Below, one piece after another: positions 1-8,383 of a stretch of DNA of 10,667 nucleotides (positions within the stretch are counted from its first letter, which is position 1; each line of letters starts with the position of its first letter). A model generated the notes under the pieces. It saw only the letters and a list, made by a program, of their open reading frames with translations, was not told the origin of the DNA and ran no database searches. Position numbers and translations under genes: made by a program. The DNA is from Cyclobacteriaceae bacterium (GTDB lineage Bacteria > Bacteroidota > Bacteroidia > Cytophagales > Cyclobacteriaceae), in the NCBI GenBank assembly GCA_019751475.1, contig JAIENH010000073.1, positions 1 through 10,667 on the forward strand, in the 5' to 3' direction.

Positions 1-1824
1 AGCAAACAACGTTTCGTTGTGCTCATGCCGCTCCAGATTGTGCCGTGACAACATGTTCTCGTCAAAGAATTGAATCTCATCGCGCGTAGTGTCGTGCAAG
101 GCACCTACAAACTGTGTTTCATCAGGAATAGTAATTCCACGAGTGATCAGCAGTTCGCGTACACGCGGATGATTGGCCATAGCGCTCACGGCACGCGCAT
201 TGACAGAACCAGCTCTGCCGGAGCAGGCACCACAATCGTAGGCTGCATAGTGCGGATTATTTACGCTGCTGGAACCGTGGCCTACCACATAAACCAGCGG
301 AGCAAAATCTTTCACCAACCCGATACTCTTCAACAGCGACTCCACTCGGTTAGTCATTTCTTCCACGGTGAAGCCAATCTGCAAGTCATTTTCGCGGTCG
401 TTGAGGTCTTTGTTTTCAATCGTAAGGCTGGCTACTTTGTCCATGTGTTTGAACGAAGAGGCCGTGGCCGGGCCCATAGCAGGCTTGAAGATGCTTAGAA
501 ATAATTTGAAAGCAGACCAAAAACCAAGCGTCTGCGAAATAATCCATCCGCTGTAAAAAGAATGCGAGTGCTTGGAGAAAGCGGCATCTATTTCCAGTTT
601 TTTCTTTGAACCGAATTCTTTGATCAAATATTTAGGTGTGACAGGTGCAGGGCACAACTTCGTATAAAATTTTCCCTGGTCGGGTTGAAAGAAAAATTCC
701 ACCCCGAAAAAACCAGGTGTGCCAAACGTTTCACATTGGGGATCAGCTTTTTCAATGTACCGCCTCATGGAGCACTCGCGGTCATCGATGCAAAACAAAG
801 CTTGAAAACTTTTTGACTGCTGTATGTGTGCGTCTTTCTTTTCCAGCCTAAGACCTGCCAGTACTTGATCGTAGTACGACCATTCAAATGCTAACTGCCA
901 GAGATACAACACCTGGTGCAATTCTGTTTCTTGCACTTCAGCAAATAAGTCTACAGGTTTGTCTACGAGGCGAGCGCTGAGAGGTGTCCACTTGCGATTG
1001 AAGTGAAAGTCCAGTGCGTCAATCTCCAGCAACAACTCAAATATGATCAAATCGTGGACAGAAATCTTCCGGGAGTCTAGCAACGTCCCCGGCATGTCTT
1101 CGATAACCGATACCATCCCTGACCAGCCCTGATGAGCAAACTGCTGATCAAAGAGGTACTGTTTGAAATAGGCTTCATCGCCAACTAGAAAATGAAGCAG
1201 GTCGGCTATTTTACAATCCGTATTCAATAACAACTCCGTAGCCCGCTTGTGGCGAAAGAAGCTGGAGAATCCGTTTTTCTCCAATTCGCGAAGCGCTCCC
1301 AAAAAGCCAAGCTCCTTTTCGGGAAAATTCCAGATGGCAATGCCCTGATCGAGATAGCTGCAAAGTATGCGGAAAAGAATGGGCTGCACCATGGAGTCAA
1401 GGTCGATCTGGTAGTAGCGTTTCCAGTTAGACCGCAGAGCGCCAATACGCGGTGTACCAGGTGCTCTGTATTTTCTTTTAGTTACTTTTTCCTTCCAGGC
1501 TGCCCAGTGTTGCTCTCCTTTTTGTTCGCGGATGACGCGATCCAAAATATCTTCGCGAATACGCTTATCGGCATAGAATTGACGATATTCGTTTAATGTG
1601 AGCGACACTTTGTATCCAAACCTTTCAGAGGCTGCTCTCAGCCCATCGTAAAATTTCAAATTCTGAAAAGCGTGTAGTGTATTATGATGAATAAAATCTT
1701 TGAGCGAGGCTTGTGCCGGCAAGTAATGCTTCAACTCGTGCAAAACAGCATGCTCATCAAACTTAATAGTTTTACTATCACCGGCATGCGCGCCAACGGA
1801 CGAAGTGTGAGGCGTGTGGCTCAT
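1..1824 (-). CDS. dabA: DabA inorganic carbon transporter subunit (DUF2309/UPF0753), C-terminus cut by window edge
   Basis: Reverse-strand translation is open without a stop from 1824 to base 1 (608 codons), so the gene continues past the left edge. The ATG at 1824 is the first start after an in-frame TAA 12 bases upstream. The protein begins MSHTPHTS and then reads ELKHYLPAQASLKDFIHHN, typical of the DUF2309 family. The beta-carbonic-anhydrase-like zinc site of DabA is intact: C345 and D347 in CIDDRE, H516 in VVGHGSSS, and C531 in YDCGACSG. Spacing closely matches the published Halothiobacillus DabA2 site (C351, D353, H524, C539). DabA is a peripheral membrane protein that works with the ion-conducting subunit DabB to trap CO2 as bicarbonate, energised by the cation gradient. 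No dabB is seen in this window. The gene is divergent from a SulP transporter gene, which fits a role in inorganic carbon supply. Family assignment is firm; activity is inferred. Confidence 0.93.
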   Translation of the reverse strand, partial: MSHTPHTSSVGAHAGDSKTIKFDEHAVLHELKHYLPAQASLKDFIHHNTLHAFQNLKFYDGLRAASERFGYKVSLTLNEYRQFYADKRIREDILDRVIREQKGEQHWAAWKEKVTKRKYRAPGTPRIGALRSNWKRYYQIDLDSMVQPILFRILCSYLDQGIAIWNFPEKELGFLGALRELEKNGFSSFFRHKRATELLLNTDCKIADLLHFLVGDEAYFKQYLFDQQFAHQGWSGMVSVIEDMPGTLLDSRKISVHDLIIFELLLEIDALDFHFNRKWTPLSARLVDKPVDLFAEVQETELHQVLYLWQLAFEWSYYDQVLAGLRLEKKDAHIQQSKSFQALFCIDDRECSMRRYIEKADPQCETFGTPGFFGVEFFFQPDQGKFYTKLCPAPVTPKYLIKEFGSKKKLEIDAAFSKHSHSFYSGWIISQTLGFWSAFKLFLSIFKPAMGPATASSFKHMDKVASLTIENKDLNDRENDLQIGFTVEEMTNRVESLLKSIGLVKDFAPLVYVVGHGSSSVNNPHYAAYDCGACSGRAGSVNARAVSAMANHPRVRELLITRGITIPDETQFVGALHDTTRDEIQFFDENMLSRHNLERHEHNETLFA

Positions 1825-2026
1825 CGGGGGTGGTTAGGCGAAAAGATTCTTATGAATCAGAATCAATTTGAAATAAAAAAAGATAAACCACCAATGTAAT
1901 GACATAAGCGGTATCACAATCATAAATAACGAACTGTTAAAGTAGATAAGAATCTCTTCCAGAGCAGTTAAAGAAAATTTTTCGAATAAAATCTTCAATT
2001 CGGGAAGGACAAGCGTGCTACATTAC

Positions 2027-2034
2027 CAAACCTA
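2027..2034 (-). promoter_or_regulatory. Candidate Bacteroidota -7 promoter element for dabA
   Basis: Read on the minus strand this is TAGGTTTG, a perfect match to the Bacteroidota sigma factor -7 consensus TAnnTTTG. It is the only such match I found on that strand between dabA and the divergent SulP gene. It would place transcription start near 2020 and give dabA a leader of roughly 195 bases. A -33 TTG at the usual 19-21 base spacing is not evident; the nearest TTG (2053-2051) lies about 16 bases away. An eight-base degenerate motif can occur by chance, so this is a candidate only. Confidence 0.33.
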
Positions 2035-2043
2035 ACCATTAAT

Positions 2044-2060
2044 CAAACGCCAAGCGTTTG
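2044..2060. promoter_or_regulatory. Perfect 7-bp inverted repeat, possible operator or leader hairpin
   Basis: CAAACGC at 2044-2050 and GCGTTTG at 2054-2060 are exact reverse complements separated by CAA. The symmetry ends 10 bases before the ATG of the plus-strand SulP gene at 2071. It lies about 10 bases upstream of the candidate -7 element for dabA. As DNA it could be a dimeric regulator's operator covering the -33 region of dabA and the start of the SulP gene. As RNA it would be a short hairpin just before the SulP start codon. Which of these applies, if either, cannot be told from the sequence. Confidence 0.45.
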
Positions 2061-2070
2061 TCCATTCTTC

Positions 2071-4278
2071 ATGAAAACGCTCGAAATCCCCAAAGACGGT
2101 CTTGAAGGCCTCAAGCAAAACTGGCGCAGTGATGCGATTTCCGGCTTTTTGGTTTTCTTGCTTGCCTTGCCATTGAGTCTTGGAATAGCCAAGGCCAGCG
2201 AGTTTCCCGCTGCTATGGGAGTCTTGACTGCCATGATCGGAGGACTGGTGGTTAGCTTCTTCGCTGGGTCAAGATTAACAATTAAGGGACCCGCTGCCGG
2301 TCTCATTACCATTTGTGCTGGAGCCGTGACAGAGCTGGGAGGAGGCACCCAAGGTTGGCACCTTGCCCTTGGTGTGATCGTAGTTGCGTCAGTACTGCAG
2401 ATGGCTTTCGGATACTTAAGATTTGGAGCACTTAGCGACTTCTTTCCTCACTCTGTAGTACATGGAATGTTGGCAGCCATTGGTTTGATAATCTTTTCCA
2501 AACAGATACATATACTGCTGGGCATTGATCCATCTACGCTTAAAGGGCTCAGTACGCTTGAATTGTTTGAGCTTATTCCTGATTCTTTATACCACGAAGA
2601 TCCCCGGGTTACGCTGGTGGGCTTGATTAGCCTGGTGATTATTTTCGGAATGCCCTTCATAAAAGGTAAATACATTAAGAAGATACCCATCCCATTAATT
2701 GTCTTGCTGGTGGCGGTTCCGATGACGACCCTCATGGACTTCAGACACACAGAACCTGCTTTCGATTTGGTAACGATTGGTGATTTCTGGGATAACATAA
2801 GTTTTAACGCAGATTTTTCTGCTATCGGAACGTTCGTCTTTTGGAAGTATGTAATCATGCTCTTACTCGTGGGAAGTTTAGAGTCATTATTAACTGTAAA
2901 GGCAATGGATAGCCTTGATCCTTGGAAAAGGCAGTCTAATCCCAATAAGGATCTTGTAGCGGTTGGTGGCGGTAACCTATTGGCCGGATTACTGGGTGGG
3001 CTTCCCATGATTTCAGAAGTAGCCCGAAGCTCTGCCAACATAAACTTCGGTGGAAAAACAAAATGGGGTAATTTTTTTCACGGTGCTTTTCTGCTGATTG
3101 CAATGCTACTTTTTACTCCATTCATAGAAATGATTCCTAATGCAGCGTTGGCGGCTTTACTGATATCAGTGGGATATCGTCTGGCGTCTCCAAATGAATT
3201 TTTTAAGACATACAAGATTGGGGCCGAACAACTTACCATCTTCGTCATTACCATCATTGCCACATTGGCCACCGATTTGCTAGTGGGGGTTGGGGTTGGT
3301 ATTCTGGTGAAATTCTTTTTCCATCGTTTAAATGGTGCACCCCTCAAGAGTTTGTTTAAACCCCACTATGTAATTTCAGAAACTGATTCCGTCTATTCAA
3401 TTGCCGTCCGAGAAGCCGCCATATTCTCCAATCTCATTGGTTTCAAAAAAATGTTCGCTCGCATTAAGCCCGGCAAAAAGGTGATCATTAATTTTTCAGA
3501 AGCTAAAATTGTTGATCATTCTTTTATGGAATTCCTGCACCATTTTGAAGAAGAATATCATCTTAGCGGAGGGCAACTGGCGGTGCAAGGTTTTGATTAC
3601 TTTCAACATTTTTCTAACCATCCCCTTGCCACACGTAAACTTACGCCTGGAAGCCAGGCAAGATTCGAAGTGAAATTGAGTCCACGACAAACAGAACTCC
3701 GCAAGTTTGCAGACAACAGCGAGTACACATATTTCCCTCAGAAAGTGAAGACTTCGCTCAAATACAAAGACTTTCCCATCCAACTAGGCAATCGAATTCC
3801 ATACGAAGAAAACATTCTTGTTCAATACAATGAATCTGGAAAAATTGAAGTGTCTGATATCACCTTGCAGGAAGGAGCCTTGCAAGACCGAAACGAAACA
3901 CAAATTACAATTGTTCAGGCATCTGATTTAGATTTTCCCGTGCCTGATTTTGCACTCGAGCCAGAGGGTCTTTGGTCCAAACTATTTGAGACCGTCTCGG
4001 GTAAAGACATTGACTTTGCAGACTATCCTGAGTTTTCGAAGAAATACTATTTGCGCAGCGTGGATGAACCCACGGTCAGGCATTTTTTTACCAGGACGCT
4101 GGTCAGCTTCCTCGAAAATCATGAAGAGATGCATATCGAGTCGCATAAGCACAGGCTTATTTTTTACAAAAAACGTGAACTTCTTGAGCCCGATGAAATC
4201 AAAGCCTTAGTGAAATTTGCCGAAGATTTTCTTCTGACTGTCGAACACGAAAAGAAGCTACTATCTGAAAAATTATAA
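2071..4278 (+). CDS. SulP-family anion transporter with STAS domain and extra C-terminal domain
   Basis: This 735-residue protein is an inner-membrane SulP (SLC26-like) anion transporter. Residues about 20-420 form the hydrophobic core, including LALPLSLGIAKASEFP near residue 31 in TM1, IKGPAAGL near 71 in TM3, and GSLESLLT (E271) with GGNLLAGLLGGLP in the TM8-TM10 core. A STAS domain spans roughly 433-525, with the central INFSEAKIVDHS segment. About 200 further residues (530-735) are not part of a standard SulP protein. They are hydrophilic and include KDIDFADYPEFSKKYYLRS and an HRLIFYKK segment. The ATG at 2071 follows an inverted repeat, with no clear Shine-Dalgarno. Divergence from dabA, the porin 47 bp downstream and the nearby carbonic anhydrase suggest bicarbonate as substrate. 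Sulfate or another anion cannot be excluded. Confidence 0.9.
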   Translation: MKTLEIPKDGLEGLKQNWRSDAISGFLVFLLALPLSLGIAKASEFPAAMGVLTAMIGGLVVSFFAGSRLTIKGPAAGLITICAGAVTELGGGTQGWHLALGVIVVASVLQMAFGYLRFGALSDFFPHSVVHGMLAAIGLIIFSKQIHILLGIDPSTLKGLSTLELFELIPDSLYHEDPRVTLVGLISLVIIFGMPFIKGKYIKKIPIPLIVLLVAVPMTTLMDFRHTEPAFDLVTIGDFWDNISFNADFSAIGTFVFWKYVIMLLLVGSLESLLTVKAMDSLDPWKRQSNPNKDLVAVGGGNLLAGLLGGLPMISEVARSSANINFGGKTKWGNFFHGAFLLIAMLLFTPFIEMIPNAALAALLISVGYRLASPNEFFKTYKIGAEQLTIFVITIIATLATDLLVGVGVGILVKFFFHRLNGAPLKSLFKPHYVISETDSVYSIAVREAAIFSNLIGFKKMFARIKPGKKVIINFSEAKIVDHSFMEFLHHFEEEYHLSGGQLAVQGFDYFQHFSNHPLATRKLTPGSQARFEVKLSPRQTELRKFADNSEYTYFPQKVKTSLKYKDFPIQLGNRIPYEENILVQYNESGKIEVSDITLQEGALQDRNETQITIVQASDLDFPVPDFALEPEGLWSKLFETVSGKDIDFADYPEFSKKYYLRSVDEPTVRHFFTRTLVSFLENHEEMHIESHKHRLIFYKKRELLEPDEIKALVKFAEDFLLTVEHEKKLLSEKL

Positions 4279-4325
4279 AGATTAAGTTTTATTTCTGTAG
4301 ATAGTTTGATGGCGAGCCTGCGACA

Positions 4326-5723
4326 ATGAGACAAATACTTAAATACATTCTACACGTTACTTGCGTTATTCACATCTCGACAGTAATAGGCCAGGTATCT
4401 ACTGATTCCATAGCCGTTGAGGAATTGAGGCTTCGGCTTAACAAAAACGGAAGCCACTTTATTAAGGCAACGATTTTGAATCAAATATGGCTTCGTTACA
4501 ACGAAAGCAATCCAGGCACCACTGTTTTAGGCGACCCGGCCATCGAAACTTTTGATATCGGCTTGCGCAGAACGCGTTTGCAATTGTACGGTCAACTATC
4601 CGATCATTTGTTTTTCTATTTACAATTTGGGCAGAATAATTTTAACTACCTCGCAGGTCAAAACTCATCCAACACAGGAAACAGGAAGAACCAAGTTTTC
4701 TTTCACGATGCTTTGGGAGAATACAAGGTTTTTAAGGGTTCCGAAAAACTGCACCTCGGAGCAGGGTTGACGATTAGTAACGGACTTTCTCGCTTCAGTC
4801 AACCCAGTGTGAGCACTATCATGACTATGGATGTACCGATATTTGCCCAAGCCACTGTAGACCAAACAGATGAGTTCTCCCGAAAGCTAAGTGTCTATGC
4901 TCGAGGCCAGGTTGGAAAACTCGACTACCGTTTGATACTTAGTGATCCATTCCCTGTAACCTCCAACGGCCAACCACAGCCAGGCATCCATCCAACAAAT
5001 GCAAACTTTGCCTGGGACAACCATCGCAAGCAGTACCAAGCTCTTTTAGTATGGAATTTTTTAGAAAAAGAATCAAACATCACACCTTATATGACGGGGA
5101 CCTATCTCGGAGCAAAGAAAATATTTAACCTCGAAGCCGGGTTCATCACACAAAAAAGTGCCTTGTGGACGGGGTCAAACACAAACCCTGACCCTAATGC
5201 AGACCCGATCCGTAGCTACTATGATATGAATCTATGGTCGGTAGCCATTTTTTATGACTCCCCTTTGAACCAAGAAAAAAGCACATCTGTGAACGCATAT
5301 CTTGGATTTTTCAAGACTGATTATGGAAGCAGATACCTGAGGTATAACGGCATCATGAATCCAGCTAATGGGGCAGCAGGTATACAAAATTCTCAAGCCG
5401 GGAGTTATGGAAATGCATTCCCCATGTTTGGAACTGGTCAGGTAATTTATGGCCAGATTGGGTATAAGATGAAAAAAGATCTTTTGGGGAAAGGCAATGG
5501 TACCCTTATGCCATATTTCGCCTATCAGGGTTCAGACTATGAAAGGCTTAATAAACTGATGAGCGTTTATAATTTGGGTATTAATTGGCTAATTAAGGGA
5601 CATACCAGCAAGCTTACACTTGACCTTCAAGTTCGTCCAGTTTACATGGAGGTTGGCTCCGACTTGATCAAAGAAGGCAGCACAAAAAAACAGGTTGTAC
5701 TACAGTACCAGATTTACTTCTAG
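4326..5723 (+). CDS. Outer-membrane porin, phosphate-selective porin O/P-like
   Basis: This 465-residue protein has an N-terminal signal peptide (basic start, hydrophobic core to about residue 22, VIG before the probable cleavage site) and no transmembrane helices after it. The mature part shows alternating beta-strand patterns, such as [20 protein letters not shown] and [14 protein letters not shown], and ends in aromatic YQIYF, as outer-membrane beta-barrels do. The strand pattern and the GLRRTRL-type segment resemble the OprO/OprP porin family (PF07396) common in Bacteroidota; that assignment is from memory of the family. The gene starts 47 bp after the SulP gene with no terminator visible between them, so the two are probably cotranscribed. 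It may be the outer-membrane entry route for the anion moved by the SulP protein. Its stop codon overlaps that of the convergent carbonic anhydrase gene. Confidence 0.78.
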   Translation: MRQILKYILHVTCVIHISTVIGQVSTDSIAVEELRLRLNKNGSHFIKATILNQIWLRYNESNPGTTVLGDPAIETFDIGLRRTRLQLYGQLSDHLFFYLQFGQNNFNYLAGQNSSNTGNRKNQVFFHDALGEYKVFKGSEKLHLGAGLTISNGLSRFSQPSVSTIMTMDVPIFAQATVDQTDEFSRKLSVYARGQVGKLDYRLILSDPFPVTSNGQPQPGIHPTNANFAWDNHRKQYQALLVWNFLEKESNITPYMTGTYLGAKKIFNLEAGFITQKSALWTGSNTNPDPNADPIRSYYDMNLWSVAIFYDSPLNQEKSTSVNAYLGFFKTDYGSRYLRYNGIMNPANGAAGIQNSQAGSYGNAFPMFGTGQVIYGQIGYKMKKDLLGKGNGTLMPYFAYQGSDYERLNKLMSVYNLGINWLIKGHTSKLTLDLQVRPVYMEVGSDLIKEGSTKKQVVLQYQIYF

Positions 5724-6352
5724 GGAATGTCATACTGGTAGATCGGGTCCAGAGGGGTGTTCGGTTCCATCCTTACAAGGTCCTTTAAGATACCATCTTT
5801 AAGTCCATAAACCCATCCATGAAGGGTAGGTCTATTTTCCTCTTTCCATGCATGTTGAACAATCGAGGTTTTTGCAAGATTCATTACCTGCTCTCCCACA
5901 CTTAGTTCGGTAAGCCTGTCTGCTCTTTCTTCCTCATTGGATATTGCTTCAAGTTCATCGCGATAAATGCGATAGGTGTCCTTTATATTTCGGAGCCATT
6001 TATTTATCAAGCCAAGATCATTGTGTGTCATGGCAGCCTTTATTCCTCCGCAACCATAATGACCACATACAATCACGTGCTTGACTTTCAGTACCTGCAC
6101 CGCATATTGCAATACACTTAACAAGTTTAAATCTGTATGGACGACAAGGTTGGCAATATTGCGGTGCACAAATATCTCTCCTGGTGCCGTGTTAGTAATT
6201 TCGTTTGCAGGCACTCTGCTGTCAGAGCACCCAATCCATAAGAACTCGGGTGTTTGCAACTTCGAGAGGCGAAGGAAAAATTCACTATCGGTTTCCAAGT
6301 GCTGTTTTGCCCATCCCTTGTTTTCAAGTAAAAGTTTTTCGTAAGACTTCAT
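5720..6352 (-). CDS. can: Beta-class carbonic anhydrase
   Basis: This 210-residue cytoplasmic enzyme catalyses reversible CO2 hydration to bicarbonate and a proton. All beta-class hallmarks are visible: GCSDSRVP contains zinc ligand C42 and the D44/R46 pair, and CGHYGCGG contains zinc ligands H98 and C101. [15 protein letters not shown] (57-70) and the C-terminal [13 protein letters not shown] segment (177-189) are also typical. Its length is normal for the E. coli Can-like type. The ATG at 6352 lies 23 bp downstream of the SulP stop on the same strand, so the pair is almost certainly one transcript. This suggests the enzyme works on carbon species moved by that transporter. The gene ends in a stop that shares bases with the convergent porin stop. 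Confidence 0.96.
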   Translation of the reverse strand: MKSYEKLLLENKGWAKQHLETDSEFFLRLSKLQTPEFLWIGCSDSRVPANEITNTAPGEIFVHRNIANLVVHTDLNLLSVLQYAVQVLKVKHVIVCGHYGCGGIKAAMTHNDLGLINKWLRNIKDTYRIYRDELEAISNEEERADRLTELSVGEQVMNLAKTSIVQHAWKEENRPTLHGWVYGLKDGILKDLVRMEPNTPLDPIYQYDIP

Positions 6353-6375
6353 ATTGATGTGATTACTGCTAAGTA

Positions 6376-7935
6376 TTAAGGTCTAAAATATGCGTTTTTC
6401 GCCCCATTCGATTTTACCAATTCAACGGAGATATTTTTAATTGGGGCGCTTTTAATAAAATCTTCTAGTAAGGCTATGATGTCTTGATCAATAAACTGAG
6501 CATGTGAACCATCTACTATAACGGTAGAACCCCTTGGTATTGTTTCAATTGCCAGCCTGAATGCCGCCTTATTAAGAAATGATACGTCTTTGGTAAATTT
6601 TAAGAGGTACTTTCCTCCATCGTCAATAACTAGGATTGCCGACTTGAAATTTGACTTAATAACGAAGAAGACCGCAACCAACAAACCAATAAAAACACCC
6701 GTGAGCAAGTCAGAGAAGAGAATGGCAATGATGGTGGTCAAAAAAGGTATTAACTGAACATATCCTCTTTTGATCATGTCTCTCAATATGGTAACGGATG
6801 CAAGTTTATATCCGATTACAATCAAAATAGCGGCAAGACACGCTAAGGGAATTTTCTCAAGAATAGTGGGGAACAAAATGACTGATGTAATCAGCAAAAT
6901 CCCATGAAAAATAGTTGATAGTTTTGATCTCGCTCCAGCGGCTACATTGGCCGAGGTCCTAACAATGACAGAGGTTACGGGCAAGCCACCCATCAATCCA
7001 GCTACCATATTGCCAATGCCTTGAGCCTTTAGCTCTTGATTTAAAGGGGTAATTCTGTGATGTGGATCAAGTTTATCTGCCGCCTCAATACTTAGCAATG
7101 TCTCAAGGCTTGCCACTAAGGCAAGTGAAATAGCAATGCGAAGAATCATCGGATCGGCAAGCCGGGAAAAGTCAGGAAACGTGAATAAGTCCATAATATT
7201 TATTTCGCCTGACAATCCACTAAAAGACACCATATGGGCGGCCTTTAACTCAAGAGCTGGAAAAAAATTTACGAATAAACTATTGAGGAGTACGCCCACA
7301 ATCACAACGATGAGTGGGCCCGGAACCACTTTAAGATATGGATGTCTCTTGATGGCTTTACCATCCCAAAAAATTAGCACTACTAATGATATAATGGCAA
7401 TGATTACTGCCCCACCCGAAAAGTAACTCAACGCTTGCGTAATGTCGCTAAATGTATTCTCCCCATCGGATTGATAAAAATTTTCATCGCCTTCAAAATC
7501 GACATCATATCCAACTGCATGTGGCACCTGTTTCAAGATCAGGATCAGCCCGATGGCGGCCAACATACCCCGTATTACCGACAAGGGAACAAAGTGACCA
7601 ATTACCCCAGCTTTAAATACTCCTAATAAGACCTGAAAAATCCCCGCCACTACCACACAACTCAGAAATACCGGAAACGAATTTACATCGTGTATAGCTG
7701 CAAACACTATGGATGTTAGTCCAGCTGCCGGACCACTTACGCTTAGCGGAGAGCTGCTTAGAGCGCCTACCACAATTGCTCCAATCGCACCCGAAACGAT
7801 GCCGGAAAACAAGGGGGCACCAGAAGCGAGGGCAATGCCCAGGCACAGAGGCAACGCCACCAGAAAGACAACAATGGAGGCGGATAAGTCAAATGGTAAA
7901 TTGGACTTCAACTTATGGAAATCATTCGTAGCCAT
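6376..7935 (-). CDS. SulP-family anion/bicarbonate transporter with C-terminal STAS domain
   Basis: I chose the ATG at 7935 (519 residues). The frame stays open to a TTG at 7968, but those 11 extra residues add nothing conserved. The protein is a standard SulP transporter: [16 protein letters not shown] in TM1, [10 protein letters not shown] in TM3, and [17 protein letters not shown] (E278) followed by [17 protein letters not shown] in the TM8-TM10 core. A compact STAS domain lies at about 432-515, with the [10 protein letters not shown] segment. Unlike the SulP protein at 2071-4278 it has no extra C-terminal region. It is followed after 23 bp by a beta-carbonic anhydrase, an arrangement that parallels known SulP-carbonic anhydrase fusions and suggests bicarbonate transport. 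The glutamate in TM8, where the cyanobacterial bicarbonate carrier BicA has aspartate, leaves substrate and coupling ion uncertain. Confidence 0.92.
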   Translation of the reverse strand: MATNDFHKLKSNLPFDLSASIVVFLVALPLCLGIALASGAPLFSGIVSGAIGAIVVGALSSSPLSVSGPAAGLTSIVFAAIHDVNSFPVFLSCVVVAGIFQVLLGVFKAGVIGHFVPLSVIRGMLAAIGLILILKQVPHAVGYDVDFEGDENFYQSDGENTFSDITQALSYFSGGAVIIAIISLVVLIFWDGKAIKRHPYLKVVPGPLIVVIVGVLLNSLFVNFFPALELKAAHMVSFSGLSGEINIMDLFTFPDFSRLADPMILRIAISLALVASLETLLSIEAADKLDPHHRITPLNQELKAQGIGNMVAGLMGGLPVTSVIVRTSANVAAGARSKLSTIFHGILLITSVILFPTILEKIPLACLAAILIVIGYKLASVTILRDMIKRGYVQLIPFLTTIIAILFSDLLTGVFIGLLVAVFFVIKSNFKSAILVIDDGGKYLLKFTKDVSFLNKAAFRLAIETIPRGSTVIVDGSHAQFIDQDIIALLEDFIKSAPIKNISVELVKSNGAKNAYFRP

Positions 7936-8005
7936 GTAAACAGTAAACTGATTAGAGATTAAAGACAAAATAGCGACTGGCAGACAAATTCGCTTACTAG
8001 AGCGA

Positions 8006-8284
8006 TCACTTGCTTTGTGGCGGGGGTGAGAGTATTTCTTTGAAGCGTGCTTCCTCTATTTGTACTGTATGCAGACCATAGCTGAACCGATTTGCAAAGC
8101 CAAGGCGTGTGTGACTCAAAGAATTTTGCAAAAATTCGTCAGCGCATTTTTGTGTTTGATTATCAGTATCCTCAGATTCAGATTCGGCTAACTCTATAGA
8201 AAAGAGGTCAAACTGGTCAGAACTCGCAAATTCAACAACAAAGACAAGTCTTATCAGTATAACTATGAACAGAACTATTCTCAT
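8006..8284 (-). CDS. Small hypothetical membrane-anchored or exported protein
   Basis: I do not recognise this 92-residue protein. From the ATG at 8284 it begins with a strongly hydrophobic stretch (MRIVLFIVILIRLVFVVEFA), which would be a signal peptide or single membrane anchor. An acidic segment (ELAESESEDTD, about 31-41) and a proline-rich tail ending SPPPQSK follow. It carries one cysteine (residue 47) and no recognised domain. The frame is also open to a TTG at 8308, a less likely start. The gene lies 70 bp upstream of the SulP gene on the same strand and could share its transcript. Bacteroidota often have short exported proteins of this layout beside transporters, but no function can be assigned. 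It might also be a non-coding open frame. Confidence 0.5.
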   Translation of the reverse strand: MRIVLFIVILIRLVFVVEFASSDQFDLFSIELAESESEDTDNQTQKCADEFLQNSLSHTRLGFANRFSYGLHTVQIEEARFKEILSPPPQSK

Positions 8285-8383
8285 GCCTGAATAAAATACA
8301 TTTTGCAATTTACAACAAATAGGGGCTAACCAACCTTTCCCCGTTATAATTTTATCATCCTACGCGCTACGCTATGTTTTCCT

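Noticed and set aside
70..498. 142-codon plus-strand open frame, with others at 645-851, 1249-1596 and 1684-1899
   Set aside because: All lie within dabA on the opposite strand, and their translations show no recognisable family, whereas the minus-strand reading gives a continuous DabA with intact zinc ligands.
1863..1870. TCAATTTG as a plus-strand -7 element for the first SulP gene
   Set aside because: It misses the conserved A at the second position, has no -33 partner and lies about 200 bases from the start codon.
2448..3041. 197-codon minus-strand open frame inside the first SulP gene
   Set aside because: It is antisense to conserved SulP membrane segments and has low-complexity Ser/Lys/Pro composition typical of shadow frames.
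4326..4385. Possible lipobox in the porin leader (cysteine at residue 13)
   Set aside because: The residues before the cysteine (HVT) do not fit the lipobox, which needs Gly, Ala or Ser at -1, and the cysteine is within the hydrophobic core rather than at its end.
7936..7968. TTG start giving the second SulP protein 11 extra N-terminal residues
   Set aside because: The in-frame ATG at 7935 gives a normal SulP N-terminus; the extra residues match nothing conserved and no ribosome binding site supports the TTG.
8285..8308. TTG start giving the small hypothetical protein 8 extra residues
   Set aside because: The ATG at 8284 directly precedes the hydrophobic segment and makes a better signal-like N-terminus.
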